Positions 7,793-16,070 of a stretch of 64,000 nucleotides of DNA are shown here, one piece after another (position 1 is the first letter of the stretch; each line of letters starts with the position of its first letter). The DNA lies in assembly GCA_963716735.1 (NCBI GenBank), contig OY970321.1, positions 2,728,001 to 2,792,000 on the forward strand, given 5' to 3'. The stretch comes from VRUE01 sp963716735. GTDB taxonomy: Bacteria > Actinomycetota > Thermoleophilia > Solirubrobacterales > 70-9. The translations under genes and the position numbers were made by a program. The notes under the pieces are model-generated. The model was not told the DNA's origin. It ran no database searches and saw only the letters and a program-made list of their open reading frames with translations.

Positions 7793-7906
7793 AGCCATCC
7801 GGTAGGGCTTCCACTTAACTTTTTCGGTGTATCGCCGGTGGGCTGTCGCCCGGAGCCGGCACCGAAAAAGTACAAGACGTTCCAGCCCTACCGGATGGCT
7901 TTAGGC
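7787..7906. repeat. Family A intergenic hairpin element, copy 2
   Basis: Perfect 23-bp arms, 7787-7809 and 7884-7906, around a 74-nt interior. The interior opens with CCACTTAACTTTTTCGG and closes with CCGAAAAAGTACAAGACG. Copy 3 at 58903 has an interior of identical length and the same boxes in reverse orientation. The ppx TAA is inside the left arm, and the TAGGCT in the right arm may serve as the -10 of the CHAD gene. Confidence 0.85.
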
Positions 7907-7913
7907 TGAGTGC

Positions 7914-8390
7914 GTGGCGCGTGCGCTTGACGTTCCGGGGTTCGATTGCGAGGAGACGTTCTCGGCTTCGGCGAAGCGGGTGGTGGCGGTGCGGGCTGCC
8001 GAGGTCTTCGAGCACTCGGATGGCGTTCTCGACATGGATGAAATCGAGGCGTTGCATGACATGCGGGTGGCTACGCGGCGGCTGCGGGCGGCGCTCGAGG
8101 TGTTTGCTCCCGCCTTTCCCGCGAAGCGGCATCGCAAGGCGCTGAAGCGGGTCAAGGCGCTTGCCGATGCGCTCGGCGAGCGCCGCGACCGCGACGTTGC
8201 GATCGAGTTCCTCTCCGGGTTCGCGAGCGAGGCCCCGGAGGCCGACCGCGCGGCGGTTGAAGGGTTGATCGAGCGCCTGCGCGAGGAGCAGGGGCAGGCG
8301 AACGAGGAGCTGGCCCCATACGTTGCGGCCAAGCGCCTGAAGAAGCTGCGTCGTCGCCTGCGCAAGCTGGTCAAGGCGGCGAGGACGTGA
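7914..8390 (+). CDS. CHAD domain protein, N-terminal half
   Basis: A 158-residue basic helical protein corresponding to the first half of a CHAD domain, which binds polyphosphate granules through conserved His and basic residues. The hallmark HDMRVATRRLRAALEVF lies near residue 45. Most CHAD proteins carry two such repeats in one chain; here the second is in the next gene, which overlaps by GTGA. Either two half-proteins pair, or a frameshift has split an ancestral gene. It lies between ppx and ppk, which fits a polyphosphate role. Confidence 0.8.
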   Translation: MARALDVPGFDCEETFSASAKRVVAVRAAEVFEHSDGVLDMDEIEALHDMRVATRRLRAALEVFAPAFPAKRHRKALKRVKALADALGERRDRDVAIEFLSGFASEAPEADRAAVEGLIERLREEQGQANEELAPYVAAKRLKKLRRRLRKLVKAART

Positions 8391-8830
8391 AGGCGCGAGC
8401 GGTGAAGGGACTCGACCCGGCGGCGCCATTGCATCCCAACGCCGAGCGGATCGTACGCACCCGGCTGCAGGAGCTGCGCTCGCTGGCACCGGCCGCGCTC
8501 GAGCCGTCGGCGTCGACGGCGCAGCATGACCTGCGGATCGCCGCCAAGCGGCTGCGTTATGTGTTGGAGATCACCGGACCCTGCTTCGGAGCGGAGGCGA
8601 AGGCCGTCCGCGACGCCGCCAAGTGGCTGCAGGGTGTGCTCGGCGATATCCACGACTGCGACGTGATGCTGGCTCGGGGAGAGGGCATCGAGTCGCTCTG
8701 CACCCTTCTGCGCACCCGCCGCGAGCTGCTCTTCCGCCAGTTCAGCGATCTCTGGCAGGAGCTTTCACCGACTCTTCACACTTTTTCCCTGCTCAGGGGC
8801 GAATCTGGAGGTGACCTGATCGATAGATAG
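8387..8830 (+). CDS. CHAD domain protein, C-terminal half
   Basis: A 147-residue protein holding the second CHAD repeat, HDLRIAAKRLRYVLEITGPCFG near residue 47. It then has the conserved KWLQGVLGDIHDCDVML segment and ends in a short polar tail. The start GTG overlaps the stop of the upstream half, so translation is probably coupled. The two halves together (about 305 residues) equal a normal CHAD protein. A PHO-box-like pair of repeats lies inside its 3' end. Confidence 0.8.
   Translation: MKARAVKGLDPAAPLHPNAERIVRTRLQELRSLAPAALEPSASTAQHDLRIAAKRLRYVLEITGPCFGAEAKAVRDAAKWLQGVLGDIHDCDVMLARGEGIESLCTLLRTRRELLFRQFSDLWQELSPTLHTFSLLRGESGGDLIDR
8763..8780 (+). promoter_or_regulatory. Second PHO-box-like repeat pair, upstream of the PHP-GT gene
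   Basis: TTTCACC (8763) and CTTCACA (8774) are exactly 11 nt apart, and TTCCCTG at 8785 is a weak third unit. They lie in the end of the CHAD gene, 65 nt before the next start. The units resemble those upstream of pstS and the Streptomyces GTTCACC repeat. Confidence 0.5.
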
Positions 8831-8844
8831 AGAGGAAGGCACCG

Positions 8845-11154
8845 ATGACTTCCCGTGTGGATATGCACTGCCACTCAACCGCCTCGCAGCTCTCGCGGCT
8901 CGGCGTACAGCGTTCGCTCGGACTGCCCGAGTGCGCGACGCCACCCGAGGAGGTCTACGAGCTGGCAAAGCGACGGGAGATGGCCTTCGTCACGATCACC
9001 GACCACGACACGATCGACGGTTGCCTCGAGCTGGCCGACCGTCCCGACTGCTTCGTCTCCGAGGAGCTGACCGCCCGCTTCGCCGGCGAGCCCCAGGCGG
9101 TGCACATCCTCTGTTACGGGATCGATCCCGGGGACCACGAGTGGCTGCAGGCACACGCCGGCGATGTCGAGGCCTGCGCCGCATATCTTCACGAGGGGGA
9201 GATCCCCTGCGCCCTGGCGCATCCCTTCTACAACGTCGCGGCGCCACTCACTCGCCGCCACCGCCGCCGCCTCGCCGAGCTCTTCCCGATCTGGGAGGTG
9301 CGCAACGGCTCGCGTGCCGCGGAGCTGAACATGCCCGCTGTGGTCTACGTCGATACCCACGGCAGCACCGGGATCGGTGGCTCCGACGATCACGCCGGCG
9401 TGGACATCGGCCGCACCTACACCGAGGTGCCCGCCGCATCCACGCCGGAAGAGTTTCTCGACCGGCTGCGCTCCGGCGAAGCCGACGTCGGCGGCGAACA
9501 GGGCAGCGCCGCCAAGTGGGCCCACGCGGCGATGGCCCTCGCCACGCGGGCTCTGACTCTGCCCGGGGAGACGTGCCTCGAGTTTGAGGCCGGTATGGGT
9601 ACTGAACAAGAGGCACGTCCGGGCGCGCCCGACCCGGCGACGGTGTTGAAGATCGCCCAGCGCGTCGTCGGTCAGGGCGCCGCCCGGGAGGGGGCGATCG
9701 CCGCCGACATCGGACCCGACGACGCCCGCGCGCTGCTCGATTCCTGGCTGCGCTCGATCGGGATCGAGCAGCGGGGTCGCGAGTTGATCGACCACCTCCA
9801 AGCGGAGGAGTTCTCGCACGCCGATCTCTACCGCCGCGCCCGCCGCATTCACGACCGCCGCCTCCGGAGGGCGATCGCGGCGGGAGCGGAATCGGTCGCG
9901 CGCGGCGAGGTACAGGTGGCGGTGGGCGGACTCTTCGAGGCGCTGTTGCCGGCGATTCCCTACGCGCCGCCGGCCGTCTTCCTCGGTGCCGAGAAGGCGA
10001 AGCTGGCGGGTCGCTCGGGCGAACGTCCCCGGGTCGCGCTGATCGCCGACGGGATCGAGGCGATGCACGGCGTCACCCACACGATCGAGCAGATCCGCGA
10101 GCGGGGGGTGCCGGGCTTCGAGGTCGAGGTCGTCGGTACCGACTCCGGAGTCGACCGGCGGCTGCCCGCCGCCACCTCGCTGCAGGTTCCCTTCTACGAG
10201 GGAATGAACCTCGGGGTGCCGGGTCTGCCGGACCTGGCCGAGACCCTCGCCGAGGGCCGCTACGACCTGGTCCACGTCACCGCGCCCGGTCCGGCGGGCG
10301 TCGTCGCCTCGCTGCTCAGCCGGGTCTCCGCAACGCCGTTGGTTGCCAGCTACCACACCGAGCTCGCCACCTACGCCGGGCTGCGCAGTGGGGACGGTGG
10401 CCTGGAGGCAATCTCCAGGGCGGCGCTCGGCGCCTTCTACACGACCCCCTCGCGTGTCCTCTCCCCGAGCCCCGCCGCCGATCGCTCGCTGCTCGGCCTC
10501 GGCGCCGAGGAGAGCCGGATAGACCGCTGGGAGCGCGGTGTCGACACCGACCGCTTCACCCCCGAGAAGGCGGAGCGGAGCGCCTTCCCTGGTGAGTTGC
10601 GGGTTCTCTACGCGGGCCGTCTCACCAGCGAGAAGGGGGTCGAGCTGCTCGCCGAGAGCTTCCTGCGGGCGTGCGTCGTCGAGCCGCGCCTGCACCTGCT
10701 GCTTGCCGGCGGTGGCCCGGAGGAAGGCGAGCTGCGGGCGCGGTTGGGGGAGCGCGCCACCTTCCTCGGCTGGCTCGAGGGCGACGACCTCGCCCGCGCC
10801 TATGCCAGCGCCGATCTATTCCTCTTCTGCTCGCGCACCGACACCTATGGCCAAGTGGTGCTGGAGGCTGGCGCCAGCGGCCTGCCGGTCGTCGCGGTCG
10901 GCGAAGGGGGCCCGGCGGCGCTGATCGAGAACCGTCACACGGGGATCCTCTGCCGGCCCGACGCCGATCATCTGGCGGGGGCGGTGCTGCAGCTCGCTGC
11001 GTCCCCAGAGCTGCGCCGCCGTCTTGGCGAGGCCGCTCGGGCCGTGGCCGCGACCCGGTCCTGGAACCGGGCCATGGAGCAGCTCGGGAACGGTTACCGG
11101 CAGGCACTCGCCGAGCCCGTGGTGAGCAGGCAAGCTCCTTCCCGAGTCGCCTGA
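8845..11154 (+). CDS. PHP phosphoesterase domain fused to a GT4 glycosyltransferase
   Basis: A 769-residue two-domain protein. Residues 1 to about 220 form a PHP metal-dependent phosphoesterase fold with all ligand motifs: DMHCHSTAS, ITDHDTIDG, a HPFYN segment and GGSDDHAG. After a linker, about 385-760 is a group 1 (GT4) glycosyltransferase with an N-terminal acceptor half (IADGIEAMHGVTHTI, SYHTEL). Its donor half has LYAGRLTSEKGVELL and the EX7E-like FCSRTDTYGQVVLEAGASGLPVV. Substrates are unknown. Placement between CHAD and ppk, behind a PHO-box-like site, suggests a role in phosphate-sparing envelope glycosylation. That is inference. Confidence 0.85.
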   Translation: MTSRVDMHCHSTASQLSRLGVQRSLGLPECATPPEEVYELAKRREMAFVTITDHDTIDGCLELADRPDCFVSEELTARFAGEPQAVHILCYGIDPGDHEWLQAHAGDVEACAAYLHEGEIPCALAHPFYNVAAPLTRRHRRRLAELFPIWEVRNGSRAAELNMPAVVYVDTHGSTGIGGSDDHAGVDIGRTYTEVPAASTPEEFLDRLRSGEADVGGEQGSAAKWAHAAMALATRALTLPGETCLEFEAGMGTEQEARPGAPDPATVLKIAQRVVGQGAAREGAIAADIGPDDARALLDSWLRSIGIEQRGRELIDHLQAEEFSHADLYRRARRIHDRRLRRAIAAGAESVARGEVQVAVGGLFEALLPAIPYAPPAVFLGAEKAKLAGRSGERPRVALIADGIEAMHGVTHTIEQIRERGVPGFEVEVVGTDSGVDRRLPAATSLQVPFYEGMNLGVPGLPDLAETLAEGRYDLVHVTAPGPAGVVASLLSRVSATPLVASYHTELATYAGLRSGDGGLEAISRAALGAFYTTPSRVLSPSPAADRSLLGLGAEESRIDRWERGVDTDRFTPEKAERSAFPGELRVLYAGRLTSEKGVELLAESFLRACVVEPRLHLLLAGGGPEEGELRARLGERATFLGWLEGDDLARAYASADLFLFCSRTDTYGQVVLEAGASGLPVVAVGEGGPAALIENRHTGILCRPDADHLAGAVLQLAASPELRRRLGEAARAVAATRSWNRAMEQLGNGYRQALAEPVVSRQAPSRVA

Positions 11155-11174
11155 GGCATAGGGGAGGGGAAGAG

Positions 11175-13280
11175 GTGCGGCAGTACGATGGGCCGATCGA
11201 CGATCCCGCTCTCTATTTCAACCGCGAGCTCTCCTGGCTTGACTTCAATCAGCGCGTTCTCGAGCTGGCCGAGGACCCGCAGGTGCCGCTGCTGGAGCGG
11301 GTCAGGTTCTGTGCGATCTACGCTTCGAACCTGGACGAGTTCTTCATGGTTCGCGTGGCGGGGCTGTTCGACCAGCTCGACGCCGGAATCGAGGCTCACG
11401 GGCCGGACGGTCTGCCGCCGAGAGAGCAGATCGACGCGATCCAGCCACGCGTGCTGGAGCTGGACACCCGCCTGCACAGCTGCTTCAACGGGACGCTGCG
11501 ACCGGCGCTGGAGGAGCACGGCGTCCGGATCGTCTCGTTGGAGACCGCCAGCGATGAGGAGCGGCGCGAAATCGACACCCGCTTCCACGAGCAGGTGTTT
11601 CCCGCCCTGACCCCGCTGGTGGTCGGGCTCGGGCGCCCGTTCCCCTACATCTCCAACCTCTCGCTCAGCCTCGGCGTGCTGTTGCGCGACCCCGAGAGCG
11701 GCACTGAGATCATTGCTCGGGTCAAGGTGCCGAAGGAGCTGCTCGGCCGTTTCCTGCGCGTGGGCGAGCACAACGAGGTCTTCGTGCCCCTGGAGGAGGC
11801 GATCGCGGCCAACCTCGACGCGCTCTTCCCCGGTGCCGAGGTGGTCGATCACGGCTATTTCCGCGTCACCCGCGACGCCGACTTCACGATCAGCGACGAG
11901 GCCGACGACCTGCTGCAGGCGGTCCAGGACGAGCTGCGCCGCCGCCGTTTCGGCGAGGTGGTGCGACTCGAGGTTGCGGCGGGGATGAACGCCAAGCTGC
12001 GTGGCCAGCTGATCGACGCGCTGGGCCTCGAAGACCGCGAGGTCTACGACGTCGACGGGTTGATTGACCTGGCCGACCTGGGCGACGTCGTCGACGCCGC
12101 GGGCAGCCACCCCGAGCTGCGCTACGAACCCTGGACTCCGGTAACGCAACCGCGCTTGCAAGGTGAGGACGACGAGCCGGTCGACATCTTCGCCGCGATC
12201 CGGCAGGGCGACATCCTCGTCCACCATCCCTATGACTCCTTCGCCAGCTCGGTCGAGCGCTTTGTCCTGCAGGCGGTCGCCGACCCCGACGTGCTGGCGA
12301 TCAAGCAGACGGTGTACCGGACCAGCGACGACTCGCCGCTGGTGCCGGCGCTGATCCGCGCTTCCGAACGCGGCAAGCAGGCGGTCTGCATGGTCGAGCT
12401 GAAAGCCCGCTTCGACGAGGAGGCGAACATCCACTGGGCGAAGTCGATGGAGGAGGCGGGGGTCCACGTCGTCTACGGCATTCCCGGGCTGAAGACGCAT
12501 GTGAAGGCGATCCTGGTCGCCCGCCGCGAGGGCGACCGGGTGCGCGAGTACGTCCACATCGGTACCGGCAACTACAACCCGACCACCGCTCGCCTCTATA
12601 CGGACCTTGGCCTCTTCACCGCCGACCCGGAGATCGGCGCCGACGTCGCCGAGATGTTCAACTTCCTCACCGGCTATGGCCGGCCGGCCGGCTACCGCAA
12701 GCTGCTGGTCTCGCCGACGACGATGCGCGACCGGATCCTCGGTGAGATCGAGGCGACGGTGGAGGCGCACCGCGCCGGCGAAGAGGCCCGGATTGCGCTG
12801 AAGATGAATGCCCTTGTCGACGCTCGTTGCATCCAGGCCCTCTATGAGGCCTCGCGGGCCGGGGTCCGGGTCGACCTCAACGTGCGCGGTGTCTGCTGTC
12901 TGCGGCCCGGCGTGCCCGGGGTATCGGAGAACGTCCGCGTCGTCTCGATCGTCGGCCGCTTCCTCGAGCACTCGCGCATCTATGCCTTTCAGCGCGGCGA
13001 GGAGACCCGCGTCCTGACCGGCTCGGCGGACCTGATGCCGCGCAATCTCGACAGCCGGGTCGAGCTCGTCGCCCCGATTGAAGACGAGGCGCTGCGCGCC
13101 GAACTGCTCGACGTCCTCGAGCTCTGCTTCGCCGAGAACGCCAACGCCTGGGAGCTCGACAGCGACGGTGTCTGGACCCGGATCGAGGCGCCCCCCGGGG
13201 AGCGGCGCAGTGTGCAGGAGGAGCTCCGCGCGCGCCACAGCGCTCGCGCCGGAGAGCAGTTCGCGGCGGCGCCTGGCTGA
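11175..13280 (+). CDS. ppk: Polyphosphate kinase 1
   Basis: A 701-residue enzyme that polymerises ATP gamma-phosphate into polyphosphate. The N-terminal domain signature YFNRELSWLDFNQRVLELA is at about 12-30, followed by ASNLDEFFMVRVAGL. The two PLD-like catalytic halves carry the conserved histidines: His near 461 (EYVHIGTGNYN), normally the phosphorylated residue, and His near 599 (LEHSRIYAFQRG). The start GTG 11175 is preferred because it follows a GGGGAGGGGAAGAG site and gives the usual N terminus. The longer open frame from 10671 overlaps the glycosyltransferase gene and is not coding. Confidence 0.96.
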   Translation: MRQYDGPIDDPALYFNRELSWLDFNQRVLELAEDPQVPLLERVRFCAIYASNLDEFFMVRVAGLFDQLDAGIEAHGPDGLPPREQIDAIQPRVLELDTRLHSCFNGTLRPALEEHGVRIVSLETASDEERREIDTRFHEQVFPALTPLVVGLGRPFPYISNLSLSLGVLLRDPESGTEIIARVKVPKELLGRFLRVGEHNEVFVPLEEAIAANLDALFPGAEVVDHGYFRVTRDADFTISDEADDLLQAVQDELRRRRFGEVVRLEVAAGMNAKLRGQLIDALGLEDREVYDVDGLIDLADLGDVVDAAGSHPELRYEPWTPVTQPRLQGEDDEPVDIFAAIRQGDILVHHPYDSFASSVERFVLQAVADPDVLAIKQTVYRTSDDSPLVPALIRASERGKQAVCMVELKARFDEEANIHWAKSMEEAGVHVVYGIPGLKTHVKAILVARREGDRVREYVHIGTGNYNPTTARLYTDLGLFTADPEIGADVAEMFNFLTGYGRPAGYRKLLVSPTTMRDRILGEIEATVEAHRAGEEARIALKMNALVDARCIQALYEASRAGVRVDLNVRGVCCLRPGVPGVSENVRVVSIVGRFLEHSRIYAFQRGEETRVLTGSADLMPRNLDSRVELVAPIEDEALRAELLDVLELCFAENANAWELDSDGVWTRIEAPPGERRSVQEELRARHSARAGEQFAAAPG

Positions 13281-13297
13281 GCCCGCTCTGATCTCAC

Positions 13298-13303
13298 TAG
13301 GAT
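13298..13303 (+). promoter_or_regulatory. Candidate -10 box of the DUF47 gene
   Basis: TAGGAT, 7 nt before GTG 13311. It overlaps the alternative ATG at 13302, which argues that the GTG is the real, leaderless start. Confidence 0.45.
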
Positions 13304-13310
13304 GAGCGGC

Positions 13311-13931
13311 GTGGTCCGCCTCTCGCTCCTGCCACGCGACAGTGCCTTCTTCGACCTCTTCACCGAGGCCGGGCAAAACACCCTCCACGCGGCCCGCCTG
13401 CTCGACGAGATGATGGGCATCTGGCCCGACGAGACCGACCTGTCGCGGGAGATCCTCAAGGCCGAGCAGGAGGGCGACCGGATCACCCACGACATCATCA
13501 AACGCCTCAACTCGACCTTCGTCACGCCGATCGATCGCGAGGACATCTACGGCCTGGCGACCCAGATGGACGACATCGTCGACTACACCGAGGAAGCCGC
13601 CGACCTGCTCGGCCTCTATCAGATCGAAGCGCCGATGGCGCAGGCGCAGGCGCTGACCAAAGTACTGGTGGGAGCCTGCGAACAGCTCTCCACCGCGCTC
13701 GAGCACCTGCGCGAGCTGAAGGGGTTGGACAGCTACTGGATCGAGATCCACCGGCTGGAGAACGAGGGGGATCGGATCTCCCGCGATGCGGTCGCCTCGC
13801 TCTTCTCGAACGGGATCGACCCGATGGTCGTGATCCGCTGGAAGGACATGTTCGCGGTGCTCGAGAACGCGATCGATGCGACCGAGACCGCTGCCCAGAT
13901 ACTCGAGGGCATAGTCATCAAGAATTCATGA
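13311..13931 (+). CDS. DUF47/PhoU-like accessory protein of the PiT transporter
   Basis: A 206-residue helical PhoU-related protein (the former TIGR00153/DUF47 family), which usually pairs with PiT-type phosphate permeases. Family hallmarks include RDSAFFDLFTEAGQN near the N terminus, INRED-like TPIDREDIYGLATQMDDIVDYTE in the middle and RWKDMFAVLENAIDATE near the end. GTG 13311 is preferred to ATG 13302 because the latter lies inside a TAGGAT box. The stop overlaps the PiT start (ATGA). Confidence 0.92.
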   Translation: MVRLSLLPRDSAFFDLFTEAGQNTLHAARLLDEMMGIWPDETDLSREILKAEQEGDRITHDIIKRLNSTFVTPIDREDIYGLATQMDDIVDYTEEAADLLGLYQIEAPMAQAQALTKVLVGACEQLSTALEHLRELKGLDSYWIEIHRLENEGDRISRDAVASLFSNGIDPMVVIRWKDMFAVLENAIDATETAAQILEGIVIKNS

Positions 13932-15025
13932 GCTCTGACGTCATCCTGGTGATCGTCGTCGGCACTGCCCTGGCGTTCGACTTCACCAACGGCTTCCACG
14001 ACACGGCCAACGTCGTCGCCACCTCGATCTCGACCGGTGCGGCGCGGCCGCAGGTGGCGATCGGGTTCGCCTCGCTGCTCAACTTCGTCGGCGCCTTCAT
14101 CTCGATCTCGGTTGCGGCGACCGTCGCCAACGACGTCGTCGATTCCGCCGTGATCACGCCGACGATCGTCTTCGCCGGCTTGATCGGGGCGATCGCGTGG
14201 AACCTGATCACCTGGTGGTTCGGGCTGCCGTCCAGCTCTTCGCACGCGTTGATCGGCGGCGTCGTCGGCTCGGCCGTCGCGGCGGCCGGCCTCGACGCGG
14301 TCCTCGCCGACGGTTTGGTGGGCAAAGTGCTGATCCCCGCCGTGGTGGCCCCCCTGGTCGCCTTCGTCGTCGCCGGCCTGGGTATCGGGCTTGCCTACCG
14401 GATCGCCGGCCGGCAGCGGCCCGGCCCGGTCGCCCGCGGCTTCCGCTACGGCCAAGTCGTCTCGGGCGGCCTGTTGGCGCTGGCCCACGGCACCAACGAC
14501 GCGCAGAAGACGATGGGCGTGATCACGCTGGCGCTGATCGCCAACGGTACCCTCGCCGCCAATGCCGACCCGCCGCTCTGGGTGATCGCCTCGGCGGCGA
14601 CGGCGATCGGTCTCGGCACCTACTTCGGCGGCTGGCGGATCATCCGCACGACCGGCAGCCGGATCATCAAGATGGACGCGGCGCAGGGCTTCTCCGCACA
14701 GGGGGCGGGTGCCGCGGTGATCCTCGCCTCGACCCACTTCGGCTTCCCGCTCTCGACCACGCACGTGATCAACGGCGGTGTGATGGGGGCGGGTGCGGGA
14801 AAGCGGGTCTCGGCCGTGCGCTGGGGCGTGGCTGGCAACATCATGGTCGCCTGGCTCTTGACGCTGCCGGCGGCGGCCGCGATCGGCGCCGCCGCTTACG
14901 GGCTGACGCGGATCTTCGGCACCGGTGCGCTGGGGCCGGTCCTGGTCACCCTGATGGCGCTGGCCCTCGTCGTGGCGGCTTTCGCAAAGCGCTCCCAGCA
15001 GGGCTCGCCAATGCCGGCGAGCTGA
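13928..15025 (+). CDS. pit: Inorganic phosphate transporter, PiT family
   Basis: A 365-residue low-affinity phosphate permease with about ten membrane helices. It carries the duplicated PiT signature: FDFTNGFHDTANVVATSIST near residue 18 and ALAHGTNDAQKTMGVITLAL near 185, plus STTHVINGGVMGAG. It is coupled by a 4-nt overlap to the DUF47 accessory gene. The genome segment thus holds both high-affinity (Pst) and low-affinity phosphate uptake next to polyphosphate synthesis and breakdown. Confidence 0.95.
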   Translation: MSSDVILVIVVGTALAFDFTNGFHDTANVVATSISTGAARPQVAIGFASLLNFVGAFISISVAATVANDVVDSAVITPTIVFAGLIGAIAWNLITWWFGLPSSSSHALIGGVVGSAVAAAGLDAVLADGLVGKVLIPAVVAPLVAFVVAGLGIGLAYRIAGRQRPGPVARGFRYGQVVSGGLLALAHGTNDAQKTMGVITLALIANGTLAANADPPLWVIASAATAIGLGTYFGGWRIIRTTGSRIIKMDAAQGFSAQGAGAAVILASTHFGFPLSTTHVINGGVMGAGAGKRVSAVRWGVAGNIMVAWLLTLPAAAAIGAAAYGLTRIFGTGALGPVLVTLMALALVVAAFAKRSQQGSPMPAS

Positions 15026-15030
15026 GTGGC

Positions 15031-15267
15031 GTGGCTACGATCGTCGAGACCAAGGAGTTGATCGAGACGGTGGTCGCGTCATTCGTTGCAGGCGTCGGGG
15101 TGACTGCCATCTTCTCGACGGCGATCTGGGGTGGAGCTCGTTTTGTCGACCTCAGTCGCGACGGCCGGCCCGTCGCAGCAGCAGCAGCAGTGGCTGTCGG
15201 CGTGCTCGCCCTTGCCGCGACCCTGGCCGCGATTGTCTTCGGCATCGTCGTAATGACGAGCAAGTAG
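15031..15267 (+). CDS. Small two-helix membrane protein
   Basis: A 78-residue open frame starting at GTG 15031, 5 nt after the pit stop. It has two predicted transmembrane helices, TVVASFVAGVGVTAIFSTAIW and an Ala/Val-rich segment to the C terminus, joined by a short polar loop with DLSRDGRP. Close spacing suggests it belongs to the pit transcript. I do not recognise the family. Confidence 0.6.
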   Translation: MATIVETKELIETVVASFVAGVGVTAIFSTAIWGGARFVDLSRDGRPVAAAAAVAVGVLALAATLAAIVFGIVVMTSK

Positions 15268-15278
15268 CTGCTCGCCCG

Positions 15279-15284
15279 TACAAT
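15279..15284 (+). promoter_or_regulatory. Candidate -10 box of the 15292 gene
   Basis: TACAAT followed by 7 nt and the ATG at 15292; no Shine-Dalgarno. One of the clearest leaderless arrangements in the window. Confidence 0.55.
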
Positions 15285-15291
15285 TTTCTCT

Positions 15292-15642
15292 ATGCGGAAC
15301 CTGCGAAACGCCGCGATCGTGATGTTGCTCGCCCTGCTTGTGGCCTTCGCCCCCCATGGCGGCAACGCGGCGGACGCGATCCTGACCGCGATCACGATGG
15401 GGTTCCTGGCGGCGATCGCCTGGACCGTGTTCGTGTTGAGCCGGCAAAACCAGTTGACCCTGGCGGGGCTGACCGACGGGCGCCGCGCGATCCTCTACGG
15501 AGGCCTCGGTCTAATCGCGCTGCTCATTGCCGGCAGCGACGAGATGTTCGCCAGTGGCGGTGGCACGCTCGCCTGGATCCTCCTGCTCGGCGCCTCGGTG
15601 GCGGCGATCTGGAAGGTCTGGACGGAAGCAAACACGTACTGA
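15292..15642 (+). CDS. Four-helix membrane protein of unknown function
   Basis: A 116-residue hydrophobic protein with about four helices. The first resembles an uncleaved signal (NAAIVMLLALLVAFAP), and the chain ends in WKVWTEANTY. A GRRAILYGGLGLIALLIAGSD stretch sits in the middle. No catalytic motif is visible. It has its own promoter-like TACAAT box and precedes the TadE-like genes. Confidence 0.65.
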   Translation: MRNLRNAAIVMLLALLVAFAPHGGNAADAILTAITMGFLAAIAWTVFVLSRQNQLTLAGLTDGRRAILYGGLGLIALLIAGSDEMFASGGGTLAWILLLGASVAAIWKVWTEANTY

Positions 15643-15660
15643 ACCGATTCAAAGTCGTCA

Positions 15661-15716
15661 CAGAATTTTTTGTTTGAGCGCGCCACGCGCGCGTTCTGCT
15701 CTGGGACGGTCGGTGC
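15661..15716 (+). promoter_or_regulatory. Conserved upstream block of the tadE-like operon
   Basis: The 56 nt before the GTG at 15717 match 18148-18203, the 56 nt before the TadG-like fusion gene, at 37 positions. The best part is TTGAGCGCRCCACRCGCGCG (15674-15693). The distance from that motif to the start codon is identical in both places, so the block is probably a shared promoter or regulator site. Confidence 0.65.
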
Positions 15717-16070
15717 GTGTTGCACCAGGCCGCCAGCAGCTTTCGCAGGGAGGACGGGACCGCGTCGGTCGAGATGGTCGCCGTGGTCCCGTTCCTGCTG
15801 CTGGCGGTCCTGGTCGCGGCACAGATTGGTCTCGCCGGCCAGGCCCTGTGGTCGGCTGGGGTAGCCGCAAGGGCAGGAGCCCGGGCGGCGCTGGTTGGGG
15901 GAGACGCCGAGGCCGCCGCCCGGCAGGCGCTGCCGCCGTCGATGCGCTCCGGTGCCGACGTGAGCGACGCCGATGCCGTCTCGGTCCGCGTGGCGATACC
16001 TCGGCTTCTGCCGCTGTTGCCGACGGTCAAGGTCGGCGCGAAGGCGGCACTGGGTGGCGGCGATGGGTAG
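15717..16070 (+). CDS. TadE-like pseudopilin
   Basis: A 117-residue protein. A short basic leader ending RREDGTASVEMVAVVPFLLLAVLVA is typical of TadE/TadG-like minor pseudopilins: a charged leader, a Glu at +5 of the hydrophobic helix, and one helix. The remainder is an Ala-rich extracytoplasmic domain. Such proteins belong to Flp/Tad pilus or related secretion loci. The start GTG follows the conserved block at fixed distance. It overlaps the next TadE-like gene by 8 nt. Confidence 0.75.
   Translation: MLHQAASSFRREDGTASVEMVAVVPFLLLAVLVAAQIGLAGQALWSAGVAARAGARAALVGGDAEAAARQALPPSMRSGADVSDADAVSVRVAIPRLLPLLPTVKVGAKAALGGGDG

Noticed and set aside
6710..7906. Insertion sequence or composite transposon bounded by the two family A hairpins
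   Set aside because: The enclosed gene is ordinary ppx in its expected phosphate context, no transposase is present, and the hairpins are complete units each with its own arms.
8875..10695. A 606-codon open frame antisense to the PHP-GT gene
   Set aside because: It is a shadow frame of high-GC coding DNA; the sense strand carries two complete domains, and the antisense product shows no recognisable motif.
10671..11174. An open frame extending ppk upstream to 10671
   Set aside because: It overlaps the well-supported glycosyltransferase domain on the same strand, is low-complexity Arg-rich, and the GTG at 11175 has a ribosome site and the normal Ppk N terminus.
11094..13751. An 885-codon open frame antisense to ppk and the DUF47 gene
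   Set aside because: It has shadow-frame composition (Asp/Arg/Val/Gly-rich), spans two unrelated sense genes, and lacks a supported start.
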